64,000 bases of DNA from Rhizobium giardinii bv. giardinii H152 (GCF_000379605.1 NZ_KB902746.1:145412-209411); one strand, 5' to 3'. Shown: positions 16,587 to 26,273, counted from the first letter of the stretch. Program-made: numbers and translations. Notes: a model not told the origin generated them from the letters alone.

Positions 16587-17531
16587 ATGAGCCACACCAT
16601 CCACCATCTGCGCCGCCTCCGGCTTCAACGCAGCGAACTCGCCGTGCCGGGCTCGAATCCCGAGATGATCGAGAAGGCGGCCAATTCGGACGCCGACTAC
16701 ATCTTCCTCGACATCGAGGACGCCGTGGCCCCGCCAGACAAGGAGCGTGCCCGCGCCAATATCGTGCAGGCGCTGAACCAGATCGACTGGCGCGCCCGCG
16801 GCAAAACTATCTCGGTCCGTATCAACGGGCTGGACACCCACTACATGTACCGCGACGTGGTCGACCTGATGGAGCAGGCCGGCGACCGGATCGACACGCT
16901 GCTCGTGCCGAAGGTCGGTGTGCCCGCTGACCTCTACGCGGTCGAGGCCATCGTCAACCAGATCGAGATTGGCAAGGGCTACGAGACCCGTGTCGGCCTC
17001 GAGGCCCTGATCGAGACGGCGCTCGGCATGGCCAATGTCGAAGCGATTGCCGCATTCGGCGGTCGCCTCGAGGCGCTGCATTTCGGTGTCGCCGATTATG
17101 CCGCCAGCCTCAAGGCACGCACGGTCAATATCGGTGGCCTCAACCCTGACTATCCGGGCGACCAGTGGCATTTCGGGCTGTCGCGTATGACCGTCGCCTG
17201 CCGTGCCTATGGCTTGCGCGCCATCGACGGACCGTTTGGTGACTTCTCCGATCCCGAAGGCTACATGGCCGCCGCCCGCCGTGCCGCCGCCCTCGGCATT
17301 GAGGGAAAGTGGGCAATCCATCCGAGCCAGATAGCGCTTGCCAACGACATCTTCTCACCGCCCGACAAGGAGGTCGAGCGCGCCCGCCGCATCGTCGACG
17401 CGCTGAGGGTTGCTGAAAGCCAGGGGAAGGGTGCTGCCTCGCTTGACGGAAAGATGATCGACGCCGCTTCCGAGCGCATGGCGCGCAACGTACTTGCCAC
17501 ACATGACGCAATCGCGGGCGGCAGCCGGTAG
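16587..17531 (+). CDS. mcl: L-malyl-CoA (beta-methylmalyl-CoA) lyase, CitE family
   Basis: 314 residues from the ATG at 16587 (GGGGAGG upstream, 22 bases after sgaA). It should cleave malyl-CoA to acetyl-CoA and glyoxylate. CitE-superfamily features: ELAVPGSNPEMIEKA, the acidic metal site FLDIEDAVAPPDK, the arginine in SVRINGLDT and the glutamate in LIETALGM. The tail reads GKWAIHPSQI, common to the group. Pairing with mtkAB downstream supports malyl-CoA rather than citryl-CoA as substrate. The reverse condensation is also possible. Confidence 0.9.
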   Translation: MSHTIHHLRRLRLQRSELAVPGSNPEMIEKAANSDADYIFLDIEDAVAPPDKERARANIVQALNQIDWRARGKTISVRINGLDTHYMYRDVVDLMEQAGDRIDTLLVPKVGVPADLYAVEAIVNQIEIGKGYETRVGLEALIETALGMANVEAIAAFGGRLEALHFGVADYAASLKARTVNIGGLNPDYPGDQWHFGLSRMTVACRAYGLRAIDGPFGDFSDPEGYMAAARRAAALGIEGKWAIHPSQIALANDIFSPPDKEVERARRIVDALRVAESQGKGAASLDGKMIDAASERMARNVLATHDAIAGGSR

Positions 17532-17543
17532 AAGGAGGAAGAC

Positions 17544-18728
17544 ATGGACATTCACGAATACCAGGCCAAGGAACTTCTCGCCCGCTATCAAATCCATATT
17601 CCGCGTGGTGGGCTGGCGTATAGTCCGGAGCAGGCCGCCTATCGCGCAAGCGAGATCGGGGGCGACCGCTGGGTGGTCAAGGCGCAGATCCATTCCGGTG
17701 CGCGCGGCAAGGCGGGCGGCATCAAGCTCTGCTCGTCCGACCATGAGATCGTCGAGGCTGCCGATGCGATGCTGGGCGCCAGGCTGGTGACTCACCAGAC
17801 CGGGCCCCAGGGCAAGCTGGTCAGCCGCCTATATATCGAAGAAGCAATGGACATCGAACGCGAGATCTATCTCGGCTTTGTACTCGATCGCAAATCCGAG
17901 CGCATCATGATCGTCGCCTCGTCCTCGGGCGGCATGGAGATCGAGGAGATCGCGGAGGCCGAGCCCGACTCCATCATTCGCGCCACCGTCGATCCCGGCG
18001 TCGGCATGCAGGACTTTCAGGCCCGCGAGATCGTGTTCGGACTGGGCATCGACAATGCCCTGATTGGCCGCGCCACGCAGACGCTGCTCGGCTGCTACCG
18101 CGCCTTCGTCGACTATGACGCTGCGATGCTGGAAATCAATCCGCTGGTCGTCACCCGCCGCGGCGACCTGCTGGCGCTCGACGCCAAGATGAGCTTCGAC
18201 GAGAACGCCCTCTTCCGCCGTCCGCATATCGCCGAGATGCGCGACAAGAGCCAGGAAGACCAGCGCGAGACCTACGCCTCCGACCGCGGCCTCTCTTATG
18301 TCGGCCTCGAGGGCAATATCGGCTGCATCATCAACGGTGCCGGCCTCGCCATGGCGACCATGGATATGATCAAGATCGCCGGCGGCGAGCCCGCGAACTT
18401 TCTCGACATTGGCGGCGGCGCTTCCCCAGAGCGCGTCGCAAAGAGCTTCCGCGCCGTGCTGCGGGACAGACAGGTCGAGACGATCCTGGTCAACATCTTT
18501 GCGGGCATCAACCGCTGTGACTGGGTGGCCGAGGGCGTGATCAAGGCACTGCGTGAGGTTGGCGTGCCGGTTCCGCTCGTCGTGCGCCTCTCCGGCACCA
18601 ACATGGAGGAGGGCCGGCGCATCCTCGCGGAGTCCGGCGAAGACATCATCGTTGCGGAAACGCTGGCCGAGGCTGCCGACAAGGCCGTCGAAGCGTGGCG
18701 CGCTTTCAGCGCAAACAAAGCTGCTTGA
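17544..18728 (+). CDS. mtkA: Malate-CoA ligase (malate thiokinase) beta subunit
   Basis: 394 residues; ATG with AAGGAGGAAG upstream, 12 bases after mcl. It has the ATP-grasp domain of the SucC family ([15 protein letters not shown] at the start, [16 protein letters not shown]) and a C-terminal flavodoxin-like CoA-ligase domain ([30 protein letters not shown]). With MtkB it joins CoA to malate with ATP. Its place between mcl and mtkB, rather than beside sucD/mdh, separates it from succinyl-CoA synthetase. Confidence 0.9.
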   Translation: MDIHEYQAKELLARYQIHIPRGGLAYSPEQAAYRASEIGGDRWVVKAQIHSGARGKAGGIKLCSSDHEIVEAADAMLGARLVTHQTGPQGKLVSRLYIEEAMDIEREIYLGFVLDRKSERIMIVASSSGGMEIEEIAEAEPDSIIRATVDPGVGMQDFQAREIVFGLGIDNALIGRATQTLLGCYRAFVDYDAAMLEINPLVVTRRGDLLALDAKMSFDENALFRRPHIAEMRDKSQEDQRETYASDRGLSYVGLEGNIGCIINGAGLAMATMDMIKIAGGEPANFLDIGGGASPERVAKSFRAVLRDRQVETILVNIFAGINRCDWVAEGVIKALREVGVPVPLVVRLSGTNMEEGRRILAESGEDIIVAETLAEAADKAVEAWRAFSANKAA

Positions 18729-18742
18729 GGGAGGCTCCGGAT

Positions 18743-19642
18743 ATGTCCATTCTACTCGACAAGAACACCCGCGTCATCGTTCAGGGCCTCACCGGCAAGA
18801 TCGGCAGTTTCCACACCGAGGACATGAAGCACTACGGCACCAACGTGGTCGGCGGCGTCACCCCTGGCAAGGGGGGCCATACTCATCTCGGCATGCCGGT
18901 CTTCAACACGGTGAAGGGTGCTGTGCAGGAAACCGGCGCGGACGCCTCGATCGTCTTCGTTCCGCCGCCCTTTGCGGCAGACTCCATCATGGAAGCGGCG
19001 GATGCCGGCATCCGGCTCTGCGTCTGCATCACCGACGGCATTCCCTCCCAGGACATGATCAGGGTCAAGCGATACATGAGGCGCTACCGCTTCGAGGATC
19101 GCATGACCCTGATCGGACCGAACTGCGCCGGCATGATCACGCCCGGGGAGGCGGTGATGGGCATCATGCCAGGCTCGATCTACCTGCCTGGCCGCATTGG
19201 CATCGTCGGCCGTTCAGGTACGCTTGGCTATGAGGCTGCAAGCCAGATGAAGGCGCTCGGCATTGGCGTGTCGACGTCGGTCGGAATCGGCGGCGACCCG
19301 GTCAACGGTTCGTCCTTCAAGGACATGCTGGAGCTGTTCGAGGAAGATCCGAACACCGACGCGGTGTTGATGATTGGCGAGATCGGCGGCCCGCAGGAGG
19401 CGGAGGCCGCACTCTGGGCGCGCGATCACATGAAGAAGCCGTTGATCGCCTACATCGCAGGCCTTTCAGCCCCGAAGGGCCGTCGCATGGGCCATGCGGG
19501 TGCGATCATCTCCGCTTTCGGGGAATCGGCGCAGGAGAAGGTCGAGCTCTTGAAAAGCGCTGGGGTTACAATTGTGCCGACGCCGTCTTCGTTCGGCGAG
19601 ACGGTGGCGGAGGTGTTGTCGGTCATGAACAAGGCGGCCTGA
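18743..19642 (+). CDS. mtkB: Malate-CoA ligase (malate thiokinase) alpha subunit
   Basis: 299 residues from the ATG at 18743 (GAGGGAGG upstream, 14 bases after mtkA). SucD-type subunit: the CoA-binding Rossmann start [14 protein letters not shown], the loop [14 protein letters not shown], and the phosphorylated histidine in RRMGHAGAI. Last enzyme gene of the operon; repeat copy B begins about 100 bases downstream. Confidence 0.9.
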   Translation: MSILLDKNTRVIVQGLTGKIGSFHTEDMKHYGTNVVGGVTPGKGGHTHLGMPVFNTVKGAVQETGADASIVFVPPPFAADSIMEAADAGIRLCVCITDGIPSQDMIRVKRYMRRYRFEDRMTLIGPNCAGMITPGEAVMGIMPGSIYLPGRIGIVGRSGTLGYEAASQMKALGIGVSTSVGIGGDPVNGSSFKDMLELFEEDPNTDAVLMIGEIGGPQEAEAALWARDHMKKPLIAYIAGLSAPKGRRMGHAGAIISAFGESAQEKVELLKSAGVTIVPTPSSFGETVAEVLSVMNKAA

Positions 19643-20351
19643 ATGGCCGGCCCGTGTGCTTGGGTCTGGCGGTGCCCGCCAGAATTCGAGGTCGTGCTGG
19701 CGTGGCTGCCAAGGCGGCTGAATATGGAGATTTCATGGATGCCGATTGAGAACACACCTTCGGGTGGGCCGCGCCCTACCCACCCCTCCCCGCAACCACC
19801 CGCCGGGGCTGAGCTCGGACTGCCCATCCGGCAGCCATTTCTGCCGCAGCGAGTGTTGTACGGACATGGTCCATAGGGCAACGTCCGCGTTGAGGAACGG
19901 TCAGGCAGAATCGATTTTGCATTCCCCAAGGCCGATAGCCACGGAAAGGATCACATGAAAGATGACCGATCGGCAGATGTCGAGCAGCCCAAGAGTTTAA
20001 TGGGGAAGACCGAAAATGCAACCGACTGACCCGCAGTCGTCCGGCTGGTCCTGTTCATCATTGTCCTTCGTCGTATCGAATGTGTGCTTCGCCTATGGCT
20101 GTGGAATTTCGCCACCTGCAAAGTTCGCTTTTGGACAAGCCCATCGTCGCAACTGACACGAGTGTAAGCGGGTGATCTGTTAGTCACCAAGGCAAGCGGC
20201 AGTAGAACCGCAAGTCACAAAGGCGCGTCCGGCGTCGTTACCTCAACAGTATTTTTCAGTCCACGACCTGGCCTCCCCCGCAAGAGGCCGGCCCCGTCGC
20301 GCTATCCATTGAAAGTCAAAGGGAACGTCACATAAAGTTGGAGGATAAGGC
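19643..20351 (+). other. Intergenic region between mtkB and the BCCT gene
   Basis: It holds repeat copy B (19744-19903). A 24-codon frame at 19955-20029, with GGAAAGG before its ATG, could encode a tiny polar peptide but has no other support. From 20030 to 20351 I see nothing beyond the ribosome binding site (TTGGAGGA) of the BCCT gene. Confidence 0.4.
19744..19903. repeat. Direct repeat copy B, downstream of mtkB
   Basis: Counterpart of copy A at 15184-15340, in the same orientation, and again just after the 3' end of a gene. It shares the GGCCGCGCCCTACCCA hairpin block, GCGAGTGTTGT and GAGGAAC. It may be a dispersed rhizobial intergenic mosaic-type element, or a relic of a duplication that bracketed the operon. 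Confidence 0.6.
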
Positions 20352-21923
20352 ATGTCGACTGCAGACAGATTGCGAAGCATAGATCCGGCGGTATTCTGGC
20401 CGGCCGTAGCGATAACGGCCGGGTTCATCTCATGGGGAGCGGTGGCACCGGATAGCCTCGCCTCGGTCACCCAAGCTACTCTTTCGGCGATCATCAACGG
20501 TTTCGGATGGGGCTTTGTTGTTTCGACCGCGTGGTTCCTGGTCTTTGCCGGGTTCCTGGCGATCAGCCGTTTCGGCAGGATCAGGCTTGGCGCCGATGAC
20601 GAACTTCCCGAATTCCGGACGGTTTCGTGGGTATGCATGATGTTCAGCGTCGGCATGGGCATCGGTCTGATGTTCTGGGGCGTTGCCGAGCCAGTTTTCC
20701 ATTTTGGTGCACCGCCTCACGGGCTGGCGGGCGCGCAAACCAAGGAAGCTGCGCTGGTCGCAATGAAATATTCCTATTTCCATTGGGCGCTGCACCCTTG
20801 GGCGATCTATGCGATGGTCGGACTGGCGATCGCTTACTTCACCTACCGCAGGGGCTTGCCAATCCTGATCTCGAGTGCATTCACTCCCTTGCTCGGCAGC
20901 GCGGTTAACGGGCCGATCGGCAAGACGATCGATATTCTCGCCGTCATCGCCACGCTGTTCGGCACGGCGACATCACTCGGACTTGGCGCACAGCAGATCA
21001 ACAGCGGCTTGAATTTTCTCTGGGGAACCGGCGAAGGAACAAGCATTGCGCTTGCGATCATCGTGGTGCTGTCGGTGCTGTTCATCCTTTCGGCGGTGTC
21101 CGGCGTCGGCAAGGGCGTCCAGTTTCTGAGCAACATGAACATGGTGGTCGCCGCCGCGTTGCTCCTCTTCCTGGCCATCGTCGGGCCGACCATCTTCATC
21201 CTCAACACGTTCACCGAAGCGCTTGGCGACTACCTGGCGGATCTCGTCACCATGTCGTTCCGCACCGCCGCCTTTAGCGACGGCAAATGGCTGGGCAGCT
21301 GGACGATCTTCTACTGGGCCTGGTGGGTGTCCTGGGCGCCTTTTGTCGGCGTGTTCATCGCTCGCATCTCGCGCGGCCGCACCATCCGCGAATTCGTCAT
21401 CGGCGTTCTGCTCATTCCAAGCGGCGTAACCTTCCTCTGGTTCACCATCATGGGTGGCACGGCGCTGCATTCCGAACTGATGGGGGTCGGCGGGCTCGTC
21501 GAGGCGGTCAACAACAAAGGCGCAGCTATCTCGCTGTTTTCCCTGCTTGAACAGTATCCAGGAACTGCGTTCACGTCGTTCGTCGCGATCTTCCTTGTCG
21601 CCATCTTCTTCGTCTCGGGAGCGGATGCCGCCTCTATCGTGATGGGTATGCTGTCGTCCCGCGGCGCGCTTGAGCCAGCACGCGGCGTCGTCGTCCTGTG
21701 GGGCATCCTTGCAGGAGCGTCAGCCTGCGTGTTGCTGGTGATGGGAGGTTTGCAAGGCCTGCAGACCGCATCAATCATCGCGGCAGCGCCCTTCCTCGTC
21801 GTCATGGTCGGGCTGTGCGTCTGCTTATGGATGGCGCTGTTGGACGACCTCGAGGGGCGGAGCGAACCGGCTCCTAGCCTAGCCGAAAACCTGCAATTGG
21901 CCGCAGCGGCTGCGGCCGAGTAG
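20352..21923 (+). CDS. BCCT-family transporter (betaine/choline/carnitine type)
   Basis: 523 residues with 12 hydrophobic segments; ATG preceded by TTGGAGGATAAGGC. BCCT signatures are clear: MGIGLMFWGVAEPVFHF, the sodium/substrate region SYFHWALHPWAIYA, and the tryptophan-rich WTIFYWAWWVSWAPFVG followed by ARISRGRTIREF. Such carriers take up quaternary ammonium compounds with Na+ or H+. The N- and C-termini are short, without the long osmosensing tail of BetP, which suggests a nutritional rather than an osmotic role. Single-gene unit followed by a hairpin. Confidence 0.93.
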   Translation: MSTADRLRSIDPAVFWPAVAITAGFISWGAVAPDSLASVTQATLSAIINGFGWGFVVSTAWFLVFAGFLAISRFGRIRLGADDELPEFRTVSWVCMMFSVGMGIGLMFWGVAEPVFHFGAPPHGLAGAQTKEAALVAMKYSYFHWALHPWAIYAMVGLAIAYFTYRRGLPILISSAFTPLLGSAVNGPIGKTIDILAVIATLFGTATSLGLGAQQINSGLNFLWGTGEGTSIALAIIVVLSVLFILSAVSGVGKGVQFLSNMNMVVAAALLLFLAIVGPTIFILNTFTEALGDYLADLVTMSFRTAAFSDGKWLGSWTIFYWAWWVSWAPFVGVFIARISRGRTIREFVIGVLLIPSGVTFLWFTIMGGTALHSELMGVGGLVEAVNNKGAAISLFSLLEQYPGTAFTSFVAIFLVAIFFVSGADAASIVMGMLSSRGALEPARGVVVLWGILAGASACVLLVMGGLQGLQTASIIAAAPFLVVMVGLCVCLWMALLDDLEGRSEPAPSLAENLQLAAAAAAE

Positions 21924-21956
21924 GTTTCCGGCACTCCGTCCATGCGGCTAGCAATC

Positions 21957-21983
21957 CGCACCTGAAAACCACCTTCAGGTGCG
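21957..21983 (+). terminator. Stem-loop after the BCCT gene
   Basis: CGCACCTGAA pairs perfectly with TTCAGGTGCG (10 bp, seven-base loop) 34 bases after the BCCT stop. There is no clear T run after it, so it may be a weak terminator or an mRNA 3'-end stabiliser. Confidence 0.6.
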
Positions 21984-22112
21984 GTTCTTGGGCGTACCGG
22001 AAAACTTGGCCCCGCTGACCAACGCTGATCGACGCAAGCTGGCAGACAGAAGCGTCGTCGGATTCATAACGAGTGGCCGCGACCTCCTCTGCACCAGGTG
22101 TGTTGGCCCTGC

Positions 22113-22196
22113 TCAATACCAGCGTCCTCGTCCGTACCAACCTCCGCCGAGCAGTAGAAGAACGAGTACTATGATGAGAAGTGTGGTCGTATCCAT
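22113..22196 (-). CDS. Very small single-pass membrane protein (27 aa)
   Basis: The ATG at 22196 has GAGGAGA about seven bases upstream. The product starts MDTTTLLIIVLVLLLL, a single membrane helix, then GGGWYGRGRWY. Tiny proteins with this hydrophobic-then-GGGWYGRGRW design recur in Rhizobiales genomes as unnamed short membrane proteins. Function unknown. It is an isolated gene. Confidence 0.65.
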   Translation of the reverse strand: MDTTTLLIIVLVLLLLGGGWYGRGRWY

Positions 22197-22284
22197 GCAG
22201 GTCTCCTCGAAGCACCTGACCATCTCCATCGCACTGCTTGCACGATGCGCCGGTCGCAATGATAACCAACGTCCATAGCGGGTT

Positions 22285-22510
22285 TTCGTTCCGCGCGCCG
22301 GAGGTCTCGACATCGACCGACAGGGCCCCCCGCGCACTCCGATAGACGACAGTTGCGTTCTCGCCCGTCTGATCGTTCAACATGAACGCCGCCCCGGTTG
22401 CGACGCCATCCAGAACGGTTAGCTCTGCCGTGACGCCAGCCTCTTGATAGGCCTTCAACGCCATGTCGCCGACGAACGAGACCTTCGCGCCTGCTCGCGC
22501 GCCGTAACCG
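22285..22510 (-). pseudogene. Ribokinase (PfkB family) remnant
   Basis: About 70 codons keep the ribokinase-like sequence AGAKVSFVGD, MALKAYQEAGV, VLDGVATGAAFMLNDQTGEN and then become unrecognisable. The N-terminal sugar-binding part, the catalytic GAGD region and the C-terminus are all missing, and a short internal deletion follows VSFVG. It lies directly downstream of the ribose-type ABC operon on the same strand, where a functional sugar kinase gene would be expected. The operon has therefore probably lost its kinase. Confidence 0.65.
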
Positions 22511-22662
22511 CCTGATTGGTCCCCTTTTTTCACGAAGTCGTTAATACGAAGGTTTTTTTGCGGCGACCGGTCGCTGGCGGGCAAGACAGGCCGTGTCGGC
22601 GCGTTCAAGAGGGGATCGAGTTCTTAAGCGTAGCGCTCCTTGTGGATGGGAAACGCCTGCAT

Positions 22663-23676
22663 TCAGGATGCCGTGATCCGCTCGCGGTACTTGTCGATAA
22701 TGACCGCGAGGATGATGACGACCCCGGTGATCATCTGGCGCATGAAGTCGCTCAATCCGAAGAGGATGAGACCATTCGCCAGAACGCCGATGATGCAGGC
22801 GCCAAGCAGGGTGCCGACCACGGTGCCACGCCCACCATTGAGGCTGGTGCCACCGATGATAACGGCGGCAATCGCATTGAGTTCGAAGCCGATTCCGATA
22901 ATCGGACTCGCGATGTTGAGCCGCGCCATATAGATCATGGCCGCAATCCCGACCAACGCGCCGGCGATTGTGAACGCCGCCACTTTGTAGAACATCAGAG
23001 AATGGCCCGCGAGGCGCACTGCCTCCTCGTTGTTGCCGATCCCGTAAAGCAAGCGGCCGAAGACTGTCTTGGACAGCACGAACCACGCGACCGCAACCAG
23101 TACCAGCGCAATGAGAAATACCACCGGCACGCCCACCACCATTTGCGAACCAAAGGCATTGAAACTTGGTGGGAACGAATAGATCGTGCGCGCATCGGTC
23201 ACCTGCAGTGCGGCTCCACGCGCGATGTTGAGCATGCCGAGTGTGACGATAAAGGACGGCAGGCCCCAAAAGGCGCTGATCCAGCCGTTGAGGAAGCCGC
23301 AGACCACGCCCGTGCCAATAGCCGCGAGCGTTGCGAGACCAACAGCCTGAAACACCGAAAGCTCGGGGATGGTCAGAACCGTGCCCGCCACCACCGCACA
23401 AAAGGCAAGCATGGACCCGACCGACAAATCGATGCCGCCGATCAGGATGACAAATGTCATGCCAATGGCAAGGATGAGGTTGATCGTGATCTGGGTCAGG
23501 ATGTTGGAGATATTGTTGGAGGTGAGAAAATGCTCGGTGCTCAGCGAGAAGAATACGATCAGCAGCAGCAGTGCGATCCCTATGCCGGCATCGCGAAGCA
23601 GCAACTTCATCGACATGCCCGACACAGTTGCCTCTGTTGGGGCGTTCAGCGTTGTTTTATCAAGTGCTTGCATCAT
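22663..23676 (-). CDS. Ribose-type sugar ABC transporter permease (RbsC family)
   Basis: 337 residues from the ATG at 23676 (next codon is also ATG), which shares one base with the ATPase stop (TGATG). Eight to ten membrane segments; family motifs GGIDLSVGSMLAF, FWGLPSFIVTLGMLNIARG and IGGTSLNGGRGTVVGTLLGA. Forms the channel of the importer encoded by this operon (binding protein, ATPase, permease). Last intact gene of the operon; a ribokinase remnant follows. Confidence 0.92.
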   Translation of the reverse strand: MMQALDKTTLNAPTEATVSGMSMKLLLRDAGIGIALLLLIVFFSLSTEHFLTSNNISNILTQITINLILAIGMTFVILIGGIDLSVGSMLAFCAVVAGTVLTIPELSVFQAVGLATLAAIGTGVVCGFLNGWISAFWGLPSFIVTLGMLNIARGAALQVTDARTIYSFPPSFNAFGSQMVVGVPVVFLIALVLVAVAWFVLSKTVFGRLLYGIGNNEEAVRLAGHSLMFYKVAAFTIAGALVGIAAMIYMARLNIASPIIGIGFELNAIAAVIIGGTSLNGGRGTVVGTLLGACIIGVLANGLILFGLSDFMRQMITGVVIILAVIIDKYRERITAS

Positions 23677-25241
23677 CAGTGCCCCGTCTGTCTTCGTTCG
23701 CCATGGTAGGCATAAGTCAAAATCTTTTCTTCGGAGAAATCTGCGCGCGCCACTTCGCCAACGATGCGGTGCTGCGACATCACCATGATTCGGTCGCAAA
23801 GCGTCATCAGCTCAGGCAGCTCGGAAGAGACCACCAGCAAAGCCAGGCCCTTTTCGGCGAGCCTGCGGATCAGCGCGTAGATTTCCGCCTTGGCCCCGAC
23901 ATCGACCCCCCGGGTGGGCTCGTCGAGCAGCAGGATCTGTGGATTGCGCGCCAGCCACTTGGCTAGAACCACCTTCTGTTGGTTGCCCCCAGAAAGGGTG
24001 GCTGCATGCCTCGACGGACCGCCATATTTGAGCTTCAGATCCGCGCCGAACTGTTGCGTCATGGTATTTTCCATCTTGCGGTCGAGCAGGCCGACCCGTG
24101 AGATGCTGGACAGAGACGCAAGCGTGACGTTGGCAGCTATCGGCATTGCTAGAATCAGGCCTTCTTCCTTGCGGTCTTCTGTCACGAAGCCGATACCGGC
24201 CTGGATCGCTTCGCGCGGCGAGCGAAACGTGGCCGGCTTGCCATCTCTCAGAAGCGTTCCCGAGAGCGGCTGCTCGGCTGCGAAGATGGCGCGAAGCAAT
24301 TCCGTCCTGCCTGAGCCCACAAGGCCGGCGATTCCCAGAATTTCGCCCTTGTGTAGATCAAGCGATATGCCCTCCGCATGGGGCGATTGGGCATGGCGGA
24401 AATTGACGAGCGAGAGTGCGGTGCCCTCCCCTGCGCTGGATATCGCCCCACTTGCCATTTCCCGCTGCAACTGCTGCCCCACCATACCCCGCACGAGTTC
24501 GTCATGGCTGGTCTCGCCGATGCGGCGAGAAAAGACAGTCTCGCCGTTGCGCAGAACTGTGACGCGGTCACAAATGCGGAAGATCTCGTCCAGATGATGC
24601 GAGACGAAGATCACCGAGACTCCACGGCTGCGCAGATCGTTGATGATGGCAAAAAGCCGGTCTGTCTCGCGTGACGTGAGCGTCGCGGTCGGCTCGTCGA
24701 GAATGAGGACACGGCTATCTGTCATCAGCGCACGGGCAACTTCGACCAACTGGCGGTGCGCGATGCCGAGGCGCTCGACCGGCCAGCGGACGTCGATATC
24801 CTTCAGACCGATGGCATCGAGGGCTGCGCGGGCCCGTGCATTCATGTCGTTGCGCCTGACTACGCCGAACAGATTGCGCGGCAGGTGCTCGATGAAGATG
24901 TTTTCCGCGACGGAAAGGAAAGGAAGCAGGTTGAATTCCTGATGCACGACCTGAAGTCCCCGCGCCTTCGCCTCGCGGGGCGTATGGGGCTCATAGGCTT
25001 CGCCCGCCAGACTGATTGCACCTGAATCGGGTTTCACGATGCCGCAGAGGACCTTGATCAGCGTGGACTTGCCAGCCCCGTTCTCGCCGATGAGCCCGTG
25101 TACTTCGCCGGGCGCAACCGACAATGTCACGCCGTTCAGCGCAACCGTGCCACCGAAGCGTTTGCGGACATCATGCAGGTCAAGGATGGGCAGACGCGGT
25201 GCGATCGCCTGGTGCGCTACGCCGGAATCCGTATGTGTCAT
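23676..25241 (-). CDS. Ribose-type sugar ABC transporter ATPase (RbsA family)
   Basis: 521 residues from the ATG at 25241 (GAGGGGG six bases upstream). Two fused nucleotide-binding domains: the first with Walker A GENGAGKSTLIK, Walker B VLILDEPTATLT; the second with the degenerate P-loop GLVGSGRTELLRA typical of RbsA, signature LSGGNQQKVVLAKWLA and LLLDEPTRGVDVG. It powers import of a pentose or related sugar. The stop overlaps the permease start by one base. Confidence 0.93.
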   Translation of the reverse strand: MTHTDSGVAHQAIAPRLPILDLHDVRKRFGGTVALNGVTLSVAPGEVHGLIGENGAGKSTLIKVLCGIVKPDSGAISLAGEAYEPHTPREAKARGLQVVHQEFNLLPFLSVAENIFIEHLPRNLFGVVRRNDMNARARAALDAIGLKDIDVRWPVERLGIAHRQLVEVARALMTDSRVLILDEPTATLTSRETDRLFAIINDLRSRGVSVIFVSHHLDEIFRICDRVTVLRNGETVFSRRIGETSHDELVRGMVGQQLQREMASGAISSAGEGTALSLVNFRHAQSPHAEGISLDLHKGEILGIAGLVGSGRTELLRAIFAAEQPLSGTLLRDGKPATFRSPREAIQAGIGFVTEDRKEEGLILAMPIAANVTLASLSSISRVGLLDRKMENTMTQQFGADLKLKYGGPSRHAATLSGGNQQKVVLAKWLARNPQILLLDEPTRGVDVGAKAEIYALIRRLAEKGLALLVVSSELPELMTLCDRIMVMSQHRIVGEVARADFSEEKILTYAYHGERRQTGH

Positions 25242-25301
25242 GAGAACCCCCTCAAAAAAGAGAGCCGCACCGGACGACCAGTGCGGCACGTGTTGTCGGG
25301 G

Positions 25302-26234
25302 CTACTTCACGTTATCTTTGGTAACGAGTTCGATGTTGGTCTTGACCCAGCCCTCGAGCTTCGGCCCACCGGCCACGACCTCGAGTGCCTTGTCGATCGC
25401 GTCAGCCGCCATCTGCGAGCCGAACTGGTCTACCGTCGCCAGCAGCTTGCCATCCTTCACAAGCGGTGCGACAGCCGGCACATTGTCGAAGCCGACAACC
25501 TTGATGTCGGAACGACCGGCAACGTCCAGCGCCTTGATGACGCCGATGGCCATCGAGTCGTTGGCGGCCATCACCCCCTGGATGTCGGGATGGGCGGTCA
25601 GCATGGTCGAAAAGACCGAATTCGCTTCTTCCGTTTCCCAATGCGCGGTCCGGGAATCGAGCAGATCAAGCTTGCCTTCGGCGATCGCATCCTCAAAGCC
25701 AAGCTTGCGCTGGGCGGCGTTGTCAGCCCCAGGATTACCTTCAAGGATGACGACCTTGCCCCCCGCGCCAAGCGACTTGGCGAGCGCCTCGCCAACCATC
25801 TTGGCGCCACCCCGATTGTCCGGGCCAACGAAGGCAAGATCGATGCCCGCATCCTTCTTCGCCTGCTCATCGAGCGAGACGTCAAAGTTGACCACGGTGA
25901 TTCCGGCATCCATTGCTTTCTTGAGCGGGGTGACCATCGCACGGGAGTCGGCCGGCGCGATGACGATAGCGTCCACGCCTTGCGTGATGAAGTTCTCCAC
26001 GCCATTCAGCTGGCTTTCAAAATCCGTTTCATTCTGCATGCCGATGGCCTTGAGCTCATAGTCACCGCGCTTTTTTTCGTGAGCTTCGGCGCCTTCCAGC
26101 ATGTTCTTGAAGAAATCATTGGCAAGCGACTTCATCACAAGACCGACCACCGGCTTGTCGGCCGCGACCGCGGCTGGCGGCAATGCGGCTGCAACAGAGA
26201 GCGCAATAATAGACGCAGCTGTAAAGAATTTCAT
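25302..26234 (-). CDS. Ribose-type sugar ABC transporter, periplasmic binding protein (RbsB family)
   Basis: 310 residues from the ATG at 26234, which has AAAGGAGGAG upstream; the frame runs on to 26360 but crosses the operator and lacks a binding site. Signal peptide about 1-24 (FTAASIIALSVAAALPPAAVA). The mature part has the type I fold (PVVGLVMKSLANDFFKNMLE, VDAIVIAPADSRAMV, VVGFDNVPAVAPLV). First gene of the operon. The sugar cannot be fixed from the sequence; ribose, xylitol, or another pentose/polyol are possible. Confidence 0.9.
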   Translation of the reverse strand: MKFFTAASIIALSVAAALPPAAVAADKPVVGLVMKSLANDFFKNMLEGAEAHEKKRGDYELKAIGMQNETDFESQLNGVENFITQGVDAIVIAPADSRAMVTPLKKAMDAGITVVNFDVSLDEQAKKDAGIDLAFVGPDNRGGAKMVGEALAKSLGAGGKVVILEGNPGADNAAQRKLGFEDAIAEGKLDLLDSRTAHWETEEANSVFSTMLTAHPDIQGVMAANDSMAIGVIKALDVAGRSDIKVVGFDNVPAVAPLVKDGKLLATVDQFGSQMAADAIDKALEVVAGGPKLEGWVKTNIELVTKDNVK

Positions 26235-26273
26235 GACCACTCCTCCTTTGATCTGACAGCCCTCCAGCCGTCG

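Noticed and set aside
22516-23709. Long plus-strand open frame of nearly 400 codons opposite the sugar permease
   Set aside because: Antisense to a clear RbsC-type gene; composition is unlike a protein and there is no binding site.
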